Shown here: positions 41,002 to 50,384 of the stretch, in pieces
How the letters are laid out: each line of letters begins with the position of its first letter
How positions within the stretch are numbered: position 1 is the first letter of the stretch
NCBI RefSeq assembly: GCF_016907955.1
Contig: NZ_JAFBCX010000003.1
Span: 1 to 64,000 of the forward strand
Reading direction: 5' to 3'
Length of the DNA stretch: 64,000 nucleotides
DNA from: Lentzea nigeriaca
GTDB taxonomy: Bacteria > Actinomycetota > Actinomycetes > Mycobacteriales > Pseudonocardiaceae
Notes under the pieces: model-generated
What the model saw: only the letters and a program-made list of their open reading frames with translations
Databases searched by the model: none
What the model was told of the DNA's origin: nothing
Translations under genes and position numbers: made by a program

Positions 41002-44000
41002 GTGGCTTCACTTCGTGCTGCCCGGCGAACACTGTCGTGCTCGCTGGCGTTGACGTTGTTCGCGCTCTTGCTTGTGGGTTCCGCGCAGTCGGCGGCAGCC
41101 GCCGTCCAGGCGACGTTCTACGTTTCACCGTCCGGCAACGACACCAACGCGGGGACCATCGCCGCGCCGTTCCGGACGGTGCAGCGCGCGAGGGACGTCG
41201 TCCGCACGGTCAACGACACCATGACCGGCGACATCCAGGTGTATCTGCGCGGCGGCAACTACCCGGTGACGAGCGCGATCGAGTTCGCGCCGGACGACTC
41301 GGGGACGAACGGCCACCGGGTGCTCTACTCCGCCTATCCAGGTGAGACGCCGGTTCTCAACGCCGGCGTCAGGGTGACCGGGTGGACGCAGCAGAGCGGC
41401 AACATCTGGAAGGCTCCGCTCAGCCGCGCGAACAAGCTCCGCGCGCTCTACGTCAACGACAAGCGCGCGTCCATGGCCTCGAAGACGATCAACTCACTCG
41501 GCTGCCAAGGGACCTACACCGTCACCGCCGGGCAGGCGCCGTGGGCGTGGGAGTCCGGGTCGGAGTGCGACGGGTCCCGGTACAACCTGTCCGACCTGCC
41601 CGTGATCGCGGCGAACCAGGACGACATCGAGATCGAGACGGCGACGACGTGGACGACTGCCATCGTGGGCGTCCGGCAGGTCACCACGACCGCTGACGGC
41701 ACCGGCCGCGTCGCGTTGTTCCAGCAGCCCGGCGCGGCCATCGCCCAGGGCGCGTACAACGGCGACTTCCAGGCCACCGGCAGTCAGAAGATCATGAACG
41801 CCCGCGAGTTCCTGGACACGCCGGGCGAGTTCTTCTTCGACCGGGCCAACCAGACCGTCTACTACTACAAGGCCGACAACGAGAACATGGCGACCGCGTC
41901 GGTCTGGGCGCCCAACAACGTGGCCACGGTGCTCAAGATCGCCGGCACCTCCACCTCCAGCCACGTCCGCAACCTGACCTTCAGCGGCATCACGGTCCAG
42001 CACTCGGACTGGAACCTGTTCGACGTAGCCGGTTCGTCGTTCAAGCAGGCTCAGCAGGGCAACGGCGGTGACCGCTTCTACGGGAAGAAGAACTTCCACG
42101 CCTACCTCTACCGGAACATCGAACTGCCGCCGGGGATCGTCCAGCTCGAGAACGCGGACGGCATTGTGCTGGAGCGCAACAAGGTGCAGCACACCGGAGC
42201 CGACGGCATCACCCTGAACAACGACGTCCGGGACTCGAAGCTGATCGGCAACCACACCGAGGACATCGGCGGCTCGGCGGTCAACGTCGGACATCCGCAG
42301 CACATCTACATCGGGGACCACACCGGCACGAACAACGAGAAGTACCCGGCTTCGGCCGAGGGTCTCTGCAAGAACATCGAGATCAGCAACAACTACCTGC
42401 ACGACAGCGCGGTGCTCTTCAACGGGAGCAGCCCGATCTCGGCCTACTTCGTCGACACGTTGTCCGCGCACCACAACCTGATCGAGAAGGCGCCGTGGAA
42501 CGGCATCACACTCGGCTGGGGCTGGTGGAACTTCGACGGTTCCACGAACTCCGTCATGCCGAACGTGCCGACCACCACGGCCAGGAACAACAACATCAGC
42601 TACAACCACATCGTCGACACGATGCAGCGCCTGAACGACTCGGCGCCGATCTACACGCTGGGCAGCCAGCCCAACACCACCATCGGCAACAACTACCTCC
42701 AGGGAGTTCCAGCCGGGCACAAGTACGGGATGCACCCCGACGAGGGCTCGGCGTTCATCAACCACCACGACAACGTGCTGCACCTGTCACCGGACACGGC
42801 GTACGCGATCAACTCGGGCACCTGGGGACGCCAGCACGACCTGACCATCAGGAACACCTACGGCACCATCGGCAAGATCGCCAACAAGAACGTGCCGAAC
42901 AGCACCATCGAGGACGTGCGTGCCTACCCGGACAACGTCTGGCCGTCGGCGGCGTACCGGATCACGGTGAACTCCGGCATCGAACCGGCGTACCGGGACA
43001 TCCTGCCCGGCAACGGCGCATCCTCTCCCGACCGGGTGTTGCCGGCCAGCACGTTCAACGACACCGGCGCATCGTCCGTTCCGATCAGGAGCACCGGCGA
43101 CGCGACCAAGACGATCTGGCTGGCCCCGCCGGGCACGACCAGCTTCACCCCCGGCCCGACGATGACCAGGGCGAGCGGCACCGCGACCACCATCGCCATC
43201 CCGGAGCAGGCCCGCGACTACAAGCTGTACGTCGTGGACGCTCAGGGCAACCGGTCCGCGGAGTCGGCGTCGGTCGTCCGGCAGCAGTGGACCCACGTCG
43301 ACGACAAGGACGCCCGCGTGACGTACACGGGCACGTGGAACAACTGGAACGACACGCAGGACTTCCACGGGTCGGAGAGCTACACCGCGCAGGCCGGCAA
43401 CTCCGCCGAGTACACGTTCACCGGAACCGACGTCCAGTACGTCAGCATGACCCAGCCCAACATGGGCAAGGTCGACGTCTATCTCGACGGCACGCTCGTG
43501 CAGTCCGACATCGACGCCTATGCGCCGTCCGTGACGAAGCAGGTCGCGCTGTTCCGCAAGACGGACCTGTCCGTCGGATCACACACGATAAAGGTCGTGT
43601 GCAAGGGAACGAAGAACCCGGCCGCAAGTAGCGCGGTGTGCGCGCTGGACGCCTTCTCCAGCGTGGGGTTCGCGCCGAACGGCTACTACAAGATCGTGAA
43701 CAGGAACAGCGGGCTGGCGGCCGACGTGTCCTCCGGCTCCACTTCGGACGGTGCGAGCGTCATCCAGTGGACCTACAACAACGCTGACAACCAGAACTGG
43801 AAGTTCGAGCCCGTGAGCGAGGGCGTGTTCGAGATCTCCTGCCGCCGCAGCGGCAAGCTGATCGACGTCTACGGTGCTTCCACCGCCGACAACGCGGCCG
43901 TGGTGCAGTGGACCGACAAGAACGAAAGCAACCAGCGCTGGCAGCTGGTCGACGCCGGCAACGGGTACAGCAAGCTGACAAACGCCAACAGCGGCAAGGT

Positions 44001-44103
44001 TCTCGCCGTGTCCGGCTCGTCGACGACAGCGGGTGGCCGGATCGTCCAGGTCACCGACACCGGTGCGAACAACCAGCAGTGGCAGATCGTCCGGGTGAAC
44101 TAG
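41002..44103 (+). CDS. Secreted right-handed beta-helix polysaccharide hydrolase (GH141-like) with lectin domains
   Basis: A 1033-residue exported protein. The signal ends near SAQSAAAA. The beta-helix begins with TFYVSPSGNDTNAGTIAAPF, followed by RDVVRTVNDTMTGDIQVYLRGG. Parallel-helix repeats run to about residue 650 (NADGIVLERNKVQHTGADGI, NYLHDSAVLFNGSSPISAYF). This layout matches GH141 (alpha-fucosidase/xylanase) and some polysaccharide lyases; I cannot name catalytic residues. A beta-sandwich carbohydrate-binding domain (about 770-880) and a ricin-type trefoil (last 140 residues) follow. GTG at 41002, 7 nt after AGAGGA. Divergent from a fucosidase-containing operon and sharing its LacI boxes, so fucose- or xylose-containing pectin is plausible. 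Confidence 0.78.
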   Translation: MASLRAARRTLSCSLALTLFALLLVGSAQSAAAAVQATFYVSPSGNDTNAGTIAAPFRTVQRARDVVRTVNDTMTGDIQVYLRGGNYPVTSAIEFAPDDSGTNGHRVLYSAYPGETPVLNAGVRVTGWTQQSGNIWKAPLSRANKLRALYVNDKRASMASKTINSLGCQGTYTVTAGQAPWAWESGSECDGSRYNLSDLPVIAANQDDIEIETATTWTTAIVGVRQVTTTADGTGRVALFQQPGAAIAQGAYNGDFQATGSQKIMNAREFLDTPGEFFFDRANQTVYYYKADNENMATASVWAPNNVATVLKIAGTSTSSHVRNLTFSGITVQHSDWNLFDVAGSSFKQAQQGNGGDRFYGKKNFHAYLYRNIELPPGIVQLENADGIVLERNKVQHTGADGITLNNDVRDSKLIGNHTEDIGGSAVNVGHPQHIYIGDHTGTNNEKYPASAEGLCKNIEISNNYLHDSAVLFNGSSPISAYFVDTLSAHHNLIEKAPWNGITLGWGWWNFDGSTNSVMPNVPTTTARNNNISYNHIVDTMQRLNDSAPIYTLGSQPNTTIGNNYLQGVPAGHKYGMHPDEGSAFINHHDNVLHLSPDTAYAINSGTWGRQHDLTIRNTYGTIGKIANKNVPNSTIEDVRAYPDNVWPSAAYRITVNSGIEPAYRDILPGNGASSPDRVLPASTFNDTGASSVPIRSTGDATKTIWLAPPGTTSFTPGPTMTRASGTATTIAIPEQARDYKLYVVDAQGNRSAESASVVRQQWTHVDDKDARVTYTGTWNNWNDTQDFHGSESYTAQAGNSAEYTFTGTDVQYVSMTQPNMGKVDVYLDGTLVQSDIDAYAPSVTKQVALFRKTDLSVGSHTIKVVCKGTKNPAASSAVCALDAFSSVGFAPNGYYKIVNRNSGLAADVSSGSTSDGASVIQWTYNNADNQNWKFEPVSEGVFEISCRRSGKLIDVYGASTADNAAVVQWTDKNESNQRWQLVDAGNGYSKLTNANSGKVLAVSGSSTTAGGRIVQVTDTGANNQQWQIVRVN

Positions 44104-44108
44104 CTCGG

Positions 44109-44157
44109 GATGTAGGGCGCCTTCATCCACCTGTGGTGGATGAAGGCGCCCTACATC
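44109..44157. terminator. Perfect 23-bp hairpin terminator after the beta-helix gene
   Basis: Arms 44109-44131 and 44135-44157 pair without mismatch around a TGT loop, starting 6 bp after the stop. Unusually long perfect stem. Confidence 0.85.
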
Positions 44158-44291
44158 ATGAGCGTTGCTCGACCTTGTTGACGACAGGGCCTCGATGGGG
44201 GCGTTCACAGCCGTCCGGCTGACCCGTTCGCCTCGACTCCGAAGCAGTGACGCAGCAGCCGATGGGCCCGGAAGCAGCCCGAACGGGATCG

Positions 44292-45878
44292 TCAGGTCGT
44301 GCCCTGGACCCACAGGTCGCAGTTGTGCTGGGCACCAAGGGTTCGGGCGGAGACGAGAGTCGAGCCGCCGGCGTCGAGTGACATCACCCGTGCCGTGCCG
44401 GTGAAGGCGGGCCAGGGTGTTCGTCCCGCCGTGCCGGGCCGGCCGGTGCGCACGAAGTTGCCCCAGGCGTCGACCATGGTCGTGGCCAGGCGCCGCTCGG
44501 CGGCGGTGAACGTGGGCGCGATCGGAGTGCCGTTGTCGAAGCTGGGCCACAGGTAGGCGAGTTCGGCGGCGTGGCCTGCGCCCCAGACGAAGCCGGGGAT
44601 GGGAGTGAGGCCGGGCCCGGTGCGGTGGGCGAACTCGTAGGCGAACGTGCGGGTGTACCGGGCGAAGACGCGAGTGAGCTCCAGGTTGGGGCAGCCGCCG
44701 ACGCGGGCGATCAGACCGGCGTCGGTCATGATCGCGCCGACCAGGTACACCGGTGTGAACCTGTCGGCGCCCGCCGGCCAGGGATAGCGCGCGAGCACCG
44801 CTTCCGCCTGGTTCGGGAAACTCGCCCGTACGAACGCCTCGTACGCGTTCCGGTCCTGGCCCGCGAACCCCAGTGCGAACGAGCGTCCCTCGTCGCGGGT
44901 CGCCCCGATCACGATCGGGACCCTGGCGAAGGCTCCGCTGTGCACGGCGGCGTCCGGGGCCTGCGGCAGCGCCGGGACACCGTCGACGAACCCGGCGTTC
45001 ACCTGGGTGTCGACCAGACGGCCGGGCGGCAGTGCGCGCAGGCAGGTGACGGCGGTCGCGGGGTCGGTGCAGCCGAGTGCCCGCGCGGCCGCGGTGCCGG
45101 ACGTCTCGGCCTGGGCGAGGGTCTGGCTGTAGCACGAACCGCTCTGGATCATGGCGGCGCGGAACAGGCCGCGGGAACCGGGCGCGGTGAGGTGAGTGCA
45201 GACCGACCAGCCGCCCGCCGACTCACCGCCGATGGTCACCTGCCGCGGGTCTCCGCCGAAGGCGGCGATGTTGTGCTGTACCCAGCGCAGCGCGGCCTGC
45301 TGGTCGAACAGGCCGTAGTTGCCGGACTGCCCGCGACCTTCGGCGGTCAGACCGGGATGGGACAGGAAACCGAACGCGCCCAGCCGGTAGTTGATCGTCA
45401 CCACGACGGCTCCGGTGCGGCTGACGATCAGGCTGCCGTCGTGCTGGTTCGAGCTGCCGTTGCGCAGGCCGCCGCCGTGGATCCAGACGTACACCGGCCG
45501 GTTTCGTCCACTGTGGACCGAAGAGGGGCGCTGGACGTTGAGGAACAGGCAGTCCTCGTTCTCCGACCGCGGCCCGTTGGAACTCGCCGCGGCCGGGCAC
45601 CGGTTGCCGTAGGACGTCGCCGAGCGCATTCCCGGCCAGGTTCGGGCAGGCTGCGGTGGTCGCCATCGCAGCGAGCCGACAGGTGGGGCCGCATAGGGCA
45701 CACCGAGAAAGCTGTCCACTCCGCCGCTTCGGGCGCCGCGCAGGACTCCGGTGTCGACCCGTGCGACGGGTGCCCCGTGGGCCGCCTCGACATCCGTGTC
45801 CGGCGCCGCCGCGGCGGCGTCGGACATCGGCGCTGCGAGCATTGCCGCGATCAGTCCCGCTATGATCCGGTTTCGCAT
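44292..45878 (-). CDS. Secreted type B carboxylesterase
   Basis: A 528-residue exported esterase. The Sec signal (IIAGLIAAMLAAPMSDAAAA) is followed by the carboxylesterase core FLGVPYAAPPVGSLRWRPPQ and NEDCLFLNVQRP. The oxyanion hole is VWIHGGGLRNG and the catalytic Ser lies in VTIGGESAGGWSV. The Glu in GATRDEGRSF and a His in the C-terminal part (FVWGAGHAAEL) complete the triad. Substrate unknown; acetyl or aryl esters of plant polymers are plausible beside the CAZyme locus. AGGAGG lies 5 nt before the ATG. Divergent from the next esterase across 191 bp. Confidence 0.88.
   Translation of the reverse strand: MRNRIIAGLIAAMLAAPMSDAAAAAPDTDVEAAHGAPVARVDTGVLRGARSGGVDSFLGVPYAAPPVGSLRWRPPQPARTWPGMRSATSYGNRCPAAASSNGPRSENEDCLFLNVQRPSSVHSGRNRPVYVWIHGGGLRNGSSNQHDGSLIVSRTGAVVVTINYRLGAFGFLSHPGLTAEGRGQSGNYGLFDQQAALRWVQHNIAAFGGDPRQVTIGGESAGGWSVCTHLTAPGSRGLFRAAMIQSGSCYSQTLAQAETSGTAAARALGCTDPATAVTCLRALPPGRLVDTQVNAGFVDGVPALPQAPDAAVHSGAFARVPIVIGATRDEGRSFALGFAGQDRNAYEAFVRASFPNQAEAVLARYPWPAGADRFTPVYLVGAIMTDAGLIARVGGCPNLELTRVFARYTRTFAYEFAHRTGPGLTPIPGFVWGAGHAAELAYLWPSFDNGTPIAPTFTAAERRLATTMVDAWGNFVRTGRPGTAGRTPWPAFTGTARVMSLDAGGSTLVSARTLGAQHNCDLWVQGTT
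45507..45517. repeat. Dispersed palindrome TCCACTGTGGA, copy 8
   Basis: Exact copy, extended to GTCCACTGTGGAC, inside the carboxylesterase gene; here it encodes VHSG, a different reading frame from the STVD copies. Confidence 0.6.
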
Positions 45879-46069
45879 CCTCGCCTCCTGGAAGTTCGAC
45901 CGGCGGCGTTACCTGATCGTTCTGCGCCCGGCATGGCCGTGTCCAACATCAATGCCGCACGCACTGATGATCTGAACGCATCAATACATCGAACATTGCT
46001 GTTGGACCACGCGCATCGTCCGGTCACACACTCAGGTCACGCCGCCGCTCGACGACGAGACGAGGGCCC

Positions 46070-47416
46070 ATGAGAGCGATTTCGAGGCGCACCGCACTCA
46101 CCCTGGCCGCGAGCGTGGCAGCTTCTCCCGCCGTGGGCACCACGGCGTCCGCGGCACACACGGCGTCCGGGCGGAACCCCGTCGTGCACGCCGACCTCAT
46201 CACCACCGTGACACCGAGCGGCAACTGGCGGGTGACCGCCGTGGCCATCCGGTACGCGGCACGCATCGACCTGCGCGGCGGCACGATCCCGGTGGCCGCG
46301 TTCAAGGTCACCGCCACCGTCAACCGGCAGACCGCGCCGCGGACCGTGACCAGGGTCTATCCGAACACCTCCCCCGAGGTGGCCGATCGCGGCCGGCCGG
46401 GCGAGTACCTGATCATCGAACTGGCCGTGGACGACGCCAACGCGCTCGCGGCCGGCACCGACCCGTTCCCGCTCGACCGGAAATACGCGATCCGGCAGGT
46501 GGCGGACCTGACGACCCCCGCGGGCGACGTCGTCCTGCCGTCCAACCCACTCGCCGTTCGCAACGACGGCGTGCTCAACCCGGTGGTCGACGACTTCACG
46601 GCAGGCTCGTTCGTCGACTCCACCGGTTTCGAACTCGGCTTCCGGCTCTGCCAGCCGCCGGATGTCCTGGCCGGCACCAGGTATCCGTTGGTCGTCACCC
46701 TGCACGGCGGCGGAGAAGTCGCCGACAACAACATGACCCAGCTGACCGCCAACCGGGTCGCGGTCACGTTCGCCACGCCGGAGCGCCGCCGCAGCCACCC
46801 GGCGTTCGTGCTCGCGCCGCAGATCCCGTTGCCACGCCCCATGCAGGGTCCCGACGGCACGGACTGGACCGACCCGCGGGTGCAGAAGGCGACCGTCGAG
46901 CTCATGGACACGGTCACGGCCCTGTACCCGGTCGACGCCGATCGGATCTACCTCGTCGGTCTGTCGTCCGGCGGTCGTGGCGTGTTCAGCCTGTTGCCGA
47001 AGTACCCAGGCAAGTTCGCCGCGGCCGTGCCCACCGCAGGCTGGGGCGATCCCTCCACAATGGACCGGATGGTGGACGTCCCGCTGTGGGCGGACCATTC
47101 GGTCGACGATGCGACCGTCCCGTATCGCGAGGGCCGATTCGGCAAACCCGGCACCTGGACGCTCATGAACGCGCTGGAGGCGGCGGGCGCGAAGGTGACC
47201 CGTGGCGAGTGGGCCAACAACCTGCCGAAGGCGGAGTTCGAGGCACGGTCACGGGAGCTGCTGCGCACGGCGACCGCGGCAGGCGGTCATGTCCTGTTCA
47301 CCAGCTACTCACCTGGAACAACGGCGGTGAACCCGCACTTCGCGTGGGCGCAGACCTACGAGAACGACGTTGTCCTCGACTGGCTGTTCGCCCAGTCACG
47401 TCGCCGCCCGCGGTAA
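46070..47416 (+). CDS. Secreted esterase/PHB-depolymerase-like alpha/beta hydrolase
   Basis: A 448-residue exported protein. A Tat-type signal (ISRRTALTLAASVAASPAVG) is followed by an N-terminal beta-rich domain of about 150 residues and an alpha/beta hydrolase: VVTLHGGGEVADNN for the oxyanion hole, RIYLVGLSSGGRGVFSLLPK with the nucleophile Ser, VPLWADHSVDDATVPYREG with the acid Asp. The His is probably in AVNPHFAW. This layout matches Thermotoga EstA-like and feruloyl/polyester esterases. ATG at 46070 preceded by GAGGG. The 3' end overlaps the convergent small AtuA-domain gene by 21 bp. Confidence 0.85.
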   Translation: MRAISRRTALTLAASVAASPAVGTTASAAHTASGRNPVVHADLITTVTPSGNWRVTAVAIRYAARIDLRGGTIPVAAFKVTATVNRQTAPRTVTRVYPNTSPEVADRGRPGEYLIIELAVDDANALAAGTDPFPLDRKYAIRQVADLTTPAGDVVLPSNPLAVRNDGVLNPVVDDFTAGSFVDSTGFELGFRLCQPPDVLAGTRYPLVVTLHGGGEVADNNMTQLTANRVAVTFATPERRRSHPAFVLAPQIPLPRPMQGPDGTDWTDPRVQKATVELMDTVTALYPVDADRIYLVGLSSGGRGVFSLLPKYPGKFAAAVPTAGWGDPSTMDRMVDVPLWADHSVDDATVPYREGRFGKPGTWTLMNALEAAGAKVTRGEWANNLPKAEFEARSRELLRTATAAGGHVLFTSYSPGTTAVNPHFAWAQTYENDVVLDWLFAQSRRRPR

Positions 47417-47731
47417 CGGCGTCCAGGCCACGTCGATGGGCAACGACAACAGCCTGGAGCTCAACGACTTCCCGTGCGTGTCGAGTGCCAGCGAGGTCGT
47501 CACACCGCCGTCGACGACCTGGTGGCACACGAAGTGCAGGGCCGACAGGAGCGGCAGTTCGTGGCGGACCACCTCACCGGCCACGAACTCCGCCAGGTGC
47601 TCGCGGACCCGCTCGGCGGTGACCTCGCGCGACAACAACGGGAAAAGGTGTTCCTCGTAGGGGAAAACCGACAGGGTGGCGACGTTGCCCTTGTCACCGG
47701 CGCGGCAGTGGGCGAGATCATGGAGCAGCAT
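47396..47731 (-). CDS. Small AtuA-associated domain protein
   Basis: A 111-residue protein matching the C-terminal domain that accompanies AtuA (MLLHDLAHCRAGDKGNVATL, then FVAGEVVRHELPLLSALHFV). In many bacteria this domain is fused to or encoded next to the larger AtuA-like (DUF1446) protein. The pair is named from acyclic terpene utilisation but occurs in other acyl-CoA or hydroxy-acid pathways; the exact reaction is unknown. ATG at 47731, six nt after GGAGG, overlapping the AtuA gene end by 14 bp, which indicates coupled translation. Confidence 0.83.
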   Translation of the reverse strand: MLLHDLAHCRAGDKGNVATLSVFPYEEHLFPLLSREVTAERVREHLAEFVAGEVVRHELPLLSALHFVCHQVVDGGVTTSLALDTHGKSLSSRLLSLPIDVAWTPLPRAAT

Positions 47732-49004
47732 CGGCGGCCTCCACCACGGTGACCACGGGTCGCACGAGGTCCCGCGGGATGAGGGTCGACGCGATCCCGA
47801 GCACCTCACCGATGTGCACCCGGACCCCGCCACCGCCGGCGGGCCCGTTGGTGTACAACGACTCGACCTCGTCACCGATCGCGTCGAGCACCGCGTCGTC
47901 ACGGCTGATCGCGGCCACCCGCAGCCGGCAGTCCGTCTCGCCGCCGAGCACCTCGGCCCGCAGCGGCCGGCCGGACAGCCGGGTGGTGACGATCTCCCCA
48001 GCCAGCGCGGCCCGCGCGGCGGCGTTCGGGCCCACGTACGAGATCTCGGCTTCGATCTTCTTGCCCGCCCGGTACCCGACGCTCACCTTGAGCCGGTCAG
48101 GCCGCGGGGCCCCGCGCGCGCCCGCGACCCGCACGCCGCCCCGGTGCTCGTCGACGGTGACGGCGCGGACGTCGAGGACGACGTCGGGTGTCCGGTACGC
48201 GGCCGGATCGGTGATCTCGTACAGCAGTTGCTCCCGCACGGTCGCACGGGACAGCACTCCGCCGGTGCCGGCCAGCTTGCCCAGTTCCGCGGTCCCGTCC
48301 GCGGCGACGTCGGCGAACGGGAAACCCAGGTGCGCGAGGTCCGGCACGTCCTGGTAGCCGGGATCGGCGAAGTAGCCGCCCGTCAGCTGGCCCGCGCACT
48401 CCAGCAGGTGCCCGACGAGGGTTCCGGCGGCGGTCGTCGCGACGTCGCCGGGGTCCCAGCCGAGCCGGTGCGCGAGCGGCGCGAGGAACAGCGACGGGTC
48501 CGCGACCCGTCCGGTGATGACCACGTCCGCGCCCGTCTCCAGCGCCATCGCGATCGCGTCCGCGCCGAGATAGGCGTTCGCGGAGACGATCTCGCCGTGC
48601 TCGCGCAGCGGAATGCCGTTCTCCCAGGCGGGTGCGTCCAGATCGATCTCGGCGAGCACGTCGTCCCCTGTCACGACGGCGACCGCGGCCCGTGCGCCGA
48701 TCCGGTCCAGCAACGCCCTGGTCACCCGGCCCGCGGCGAGCGGGTTGGCCGCGCCCATGTTCGTCAGCACCCGTACGCCGTGCTCGACCGCCGGCGGCAG
48801 CAGCCGGGCGAACCGGGCGGGCAACCTGTGGTCGTACCCGGCGGTGTGGTCGGCCAGTCTGCGCAGCTGGGCCAGCGCGATCGTGCGCTCGCCCAGGCAT
48901 TCCAGCACGAGGTCGGCGAGCCCGGCGCGGCGCAGCAGGTCCTCCGCCGGCTCGATCCGATCACCGGCGAACCCCGCCCCGCAACCGATCCTGGTCGTCT
49001 GCAC
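47718..49004 (-). CDS. AtuA-family protein (DUF1446)
   Basis: A 428-residue cytoplasmic protein. Family features are RIGCGAGFAGDRIEPAEDLL, VRVLTNMGAANPLAAGRVTR, ADVVITGRVADPSLFLAPLA and GGYFADPGYQDVPDLAHLGF. AtuA is needed for citronellol/geraniol breakdown in Pseudomonas, but homologues sit in many carboxylic-acid operons and the biochemical role is not settled. Here there are no terpene-specific genes (no AtuC/F carboxylase), and a CitMHS transporter precedes it by 17 bp, so a di- or tricarboxylate or hydroxy acid is more likely. GTG start at 49004 after GGGGAGAGG. Confidence 0.85.
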   Translation of the reverse strand: MQTTRIGCGAGFAGDRIEPAEDLLRRAGLADLVLECLGERTIALAQLRRLADHTAGYDHRLPARFARLLPPAVEHGVRVLTNMGAANPLAAGRVTRALLDRIGARAAVAVVTGDDVLAEIDLDAPAWENGIPLREHGEIVSANAYLGADAIAMALETGADVVITGRVADPSLFLAPLAHRLGWDPGDVATTAAGTLVGHLLECAGQLTGGYFADPGYQDVPDLAHLGFPFADVAADGTAELGKLAGTGGVLSRATVREQLLYEITDPAAYRTPDVVLDVRAVTVDEHRGGVRVAGARGAPRPDRLKVSVGYRAGKKIEAEISYVGPNAAARAALAGEIVTTRLSGRPLRAEVLGGETDCRLRVAAISRDDAVLDAIGDEVESLYTNGPAGGGGVRVHIGEVLGIASTLIPRDLVRPVVTVVEAADAAP

Positions 49005-49021
49005 ACCTCTCCCCTCACGCC

Positions 49022-50296
49022 CTAGATCGCGCCGGTGAGCAGGGCCACGACGGTCATCACGATCGTCGTGCCGAACGCCCACTTGAAGACGAACTTCTGG
49101 TGCGCGCCCAGGTCCACCCCGCTCATCCCGACGAGGATGAACGTGGACGCGGTCAGCGGACTCAGCGGGAAACCGGTCGTCATCTGCCCGAGAATCGCCG
49201 CAGTGCCGATCTCGGCCGCACTGCCACCGAACGCCGACGACGTCTCCGCGAGCACAGGCAGCACACCGAAGTAGTAGGCGTCCGGCGTGAACACCAGGCT
49301 GAGCGGCATGCTCGTGACGGCGACCAGGACCGGCAGCAGCCCGCCCGCGCCGTCCGGGATGACACCGGCCAGGGCACGCGCCATCGCGGGGATCATCCCG
49401 GTGCCGGTGAGGATGCCGGTGAACACGCCCGCGGCGAAGATCATCGAGGTGACCAGCACGACGTTGCCGCCGTGTTTGGCGAACAACTCCTGCTGCTGGG
49501 CCCAGGTCGGCCGGTTCACGATCACCGCGACCACGAAGGCGATCACGAAGGCGACCTCGAGCTTCGCGAACTGTCCGAGCAGCACCGCGATCAACGCGAG
49601 CGTGAGCACCACGTTGAACCAGAAGCGAACGCTCTCCGGCCGGGTCCTGCTGGTCTCGTTCTCGTCGGGTTCCAGCTCCACCACGCCGAGCCGCCTGCGT
49701 TCCCTCCGTCCAATCAGGACGGAGGCGACGAGCACCCACACGATACCCGCGGCCATGGCGGGGACAGCGGGCACGAACACGTCCGCACTGTCGAGCTTGA
49801 GCGCCGCCATGGCCCGCGCGGTCGGACCGCCCCACGGCACCATGTTCATCACGCCCGCCCCGAGGCAGACCACCCCGGCCAGCACCAGCGGACGCATGCC
49901 GATCCTGTGGTAGATCGGCAGCAACGCCGAGATGGTGATCAGGAACGTCGACGCGCCGTCCCCGTCGAGCGCGACGAGCAGGGTCAGCACCGCCGTGCCG
50001 ACCGTGATCCTGAGCGGATCCCCCTTCGCCCAGCGCAGCACCCGCCGCACCGCGGGATCGAACAGGCCCACGTCGACCATCAGGCTGAAGTAGAGGACCG
50101 CGAATGTGATCATGATGGCGACCAGGGCGACCTTCACCAGACCGTCGCCGATCAGCGAGCCCAGCCGGCCGCCGAACCCCGTCACCAGCGCGGCCAGGAT
50201 CGGCAACGCGGTCAACGCGATGAGCACCGACACCCGCCGGGACAGCACGGCGACCAGGAACACGGCGATCGTGATGAAGCCACTCGCGGCGAGCAT
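49022..50296 (-). CDS. CitMHS-family citrate/carboxylate:cation symporter
   Basis: A 424-residue membrane protein with about 11-12 helices. The N-terminus FITIAVFLVAVLSRRVSVLI and the motifs VALDGDGASTFLITISALLP and MNMVPWGGPTARAMAALKLD are those of the CitM/CitH group, which carry metal-complexed citrate. Also FPLSPLTASTFILVGMSGVD near the end. Transports a di/tricarboxylate with protons. GAAGGAGG lies 6 nt before the ATG. First gene of the CitMHS-AtuA-AtuA-small operon, divergent from a LysR regulator. Confidence 0.87.
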   Translation of the reverse strand: MLAASGFITIAVFLVAVLSRRVSVLIALTALPILAALVTGFGGRLGSLIGDGLVKVALVAIMITFAVLYFSLMVDVGLFDPAVRRVLRWAKGDPLRITVGTAVLTLLVALDGDGASTFLITISALLPIYHRIGMRPLVLAGVVCLGAGVMNMVPWGGPTARAMAALKLDSADVFVPAVPAMAAGIVWVLVASVLIGRRERRRLGVVELEPDENETSRTRPESVRFWFNVVLTLALIAVLLGQFAKLEVAFVIAFVVAVIVNRPTWAQQQELFAKHGGNVVLVTSMIFAAGVFTGILTGTGMIPAMARALAGVIPDGAGGLLPVLVAVTSMPLSLVFTPDAYYFGVLPVLAETSSAFGGSAAEIGTAAILGQMTTGFPLSPLTASTFILVGMSGVDLGAHQKFVFKWAFGTTIVMTVVALLTGAI

Positions 50297-50352
50297 CGTC
50301 CACCTCCTTCACGTGCTCCTTACCCTCTGGCGGACCGCTATCGCGATCAAGC

Positions 50353-50365
50353 ATCGGTTTTCGAT
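50353..50365. promoter_or_regulatory. Candidate LysR-type binding site between citMHS-like and lysR-like genes
   Basis: ATCGGTTTTCGAT has the T-N11-A dyad form with ATCG/CGAT arms. A wider pair, CTATCG (50338) and CGATAG (50362), surrounds it. It lies 20 bp before the regulator start. Confidence 0.45.
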
Positions 50366-50384
50366 AGTTTGATGCGTTGTGCGC

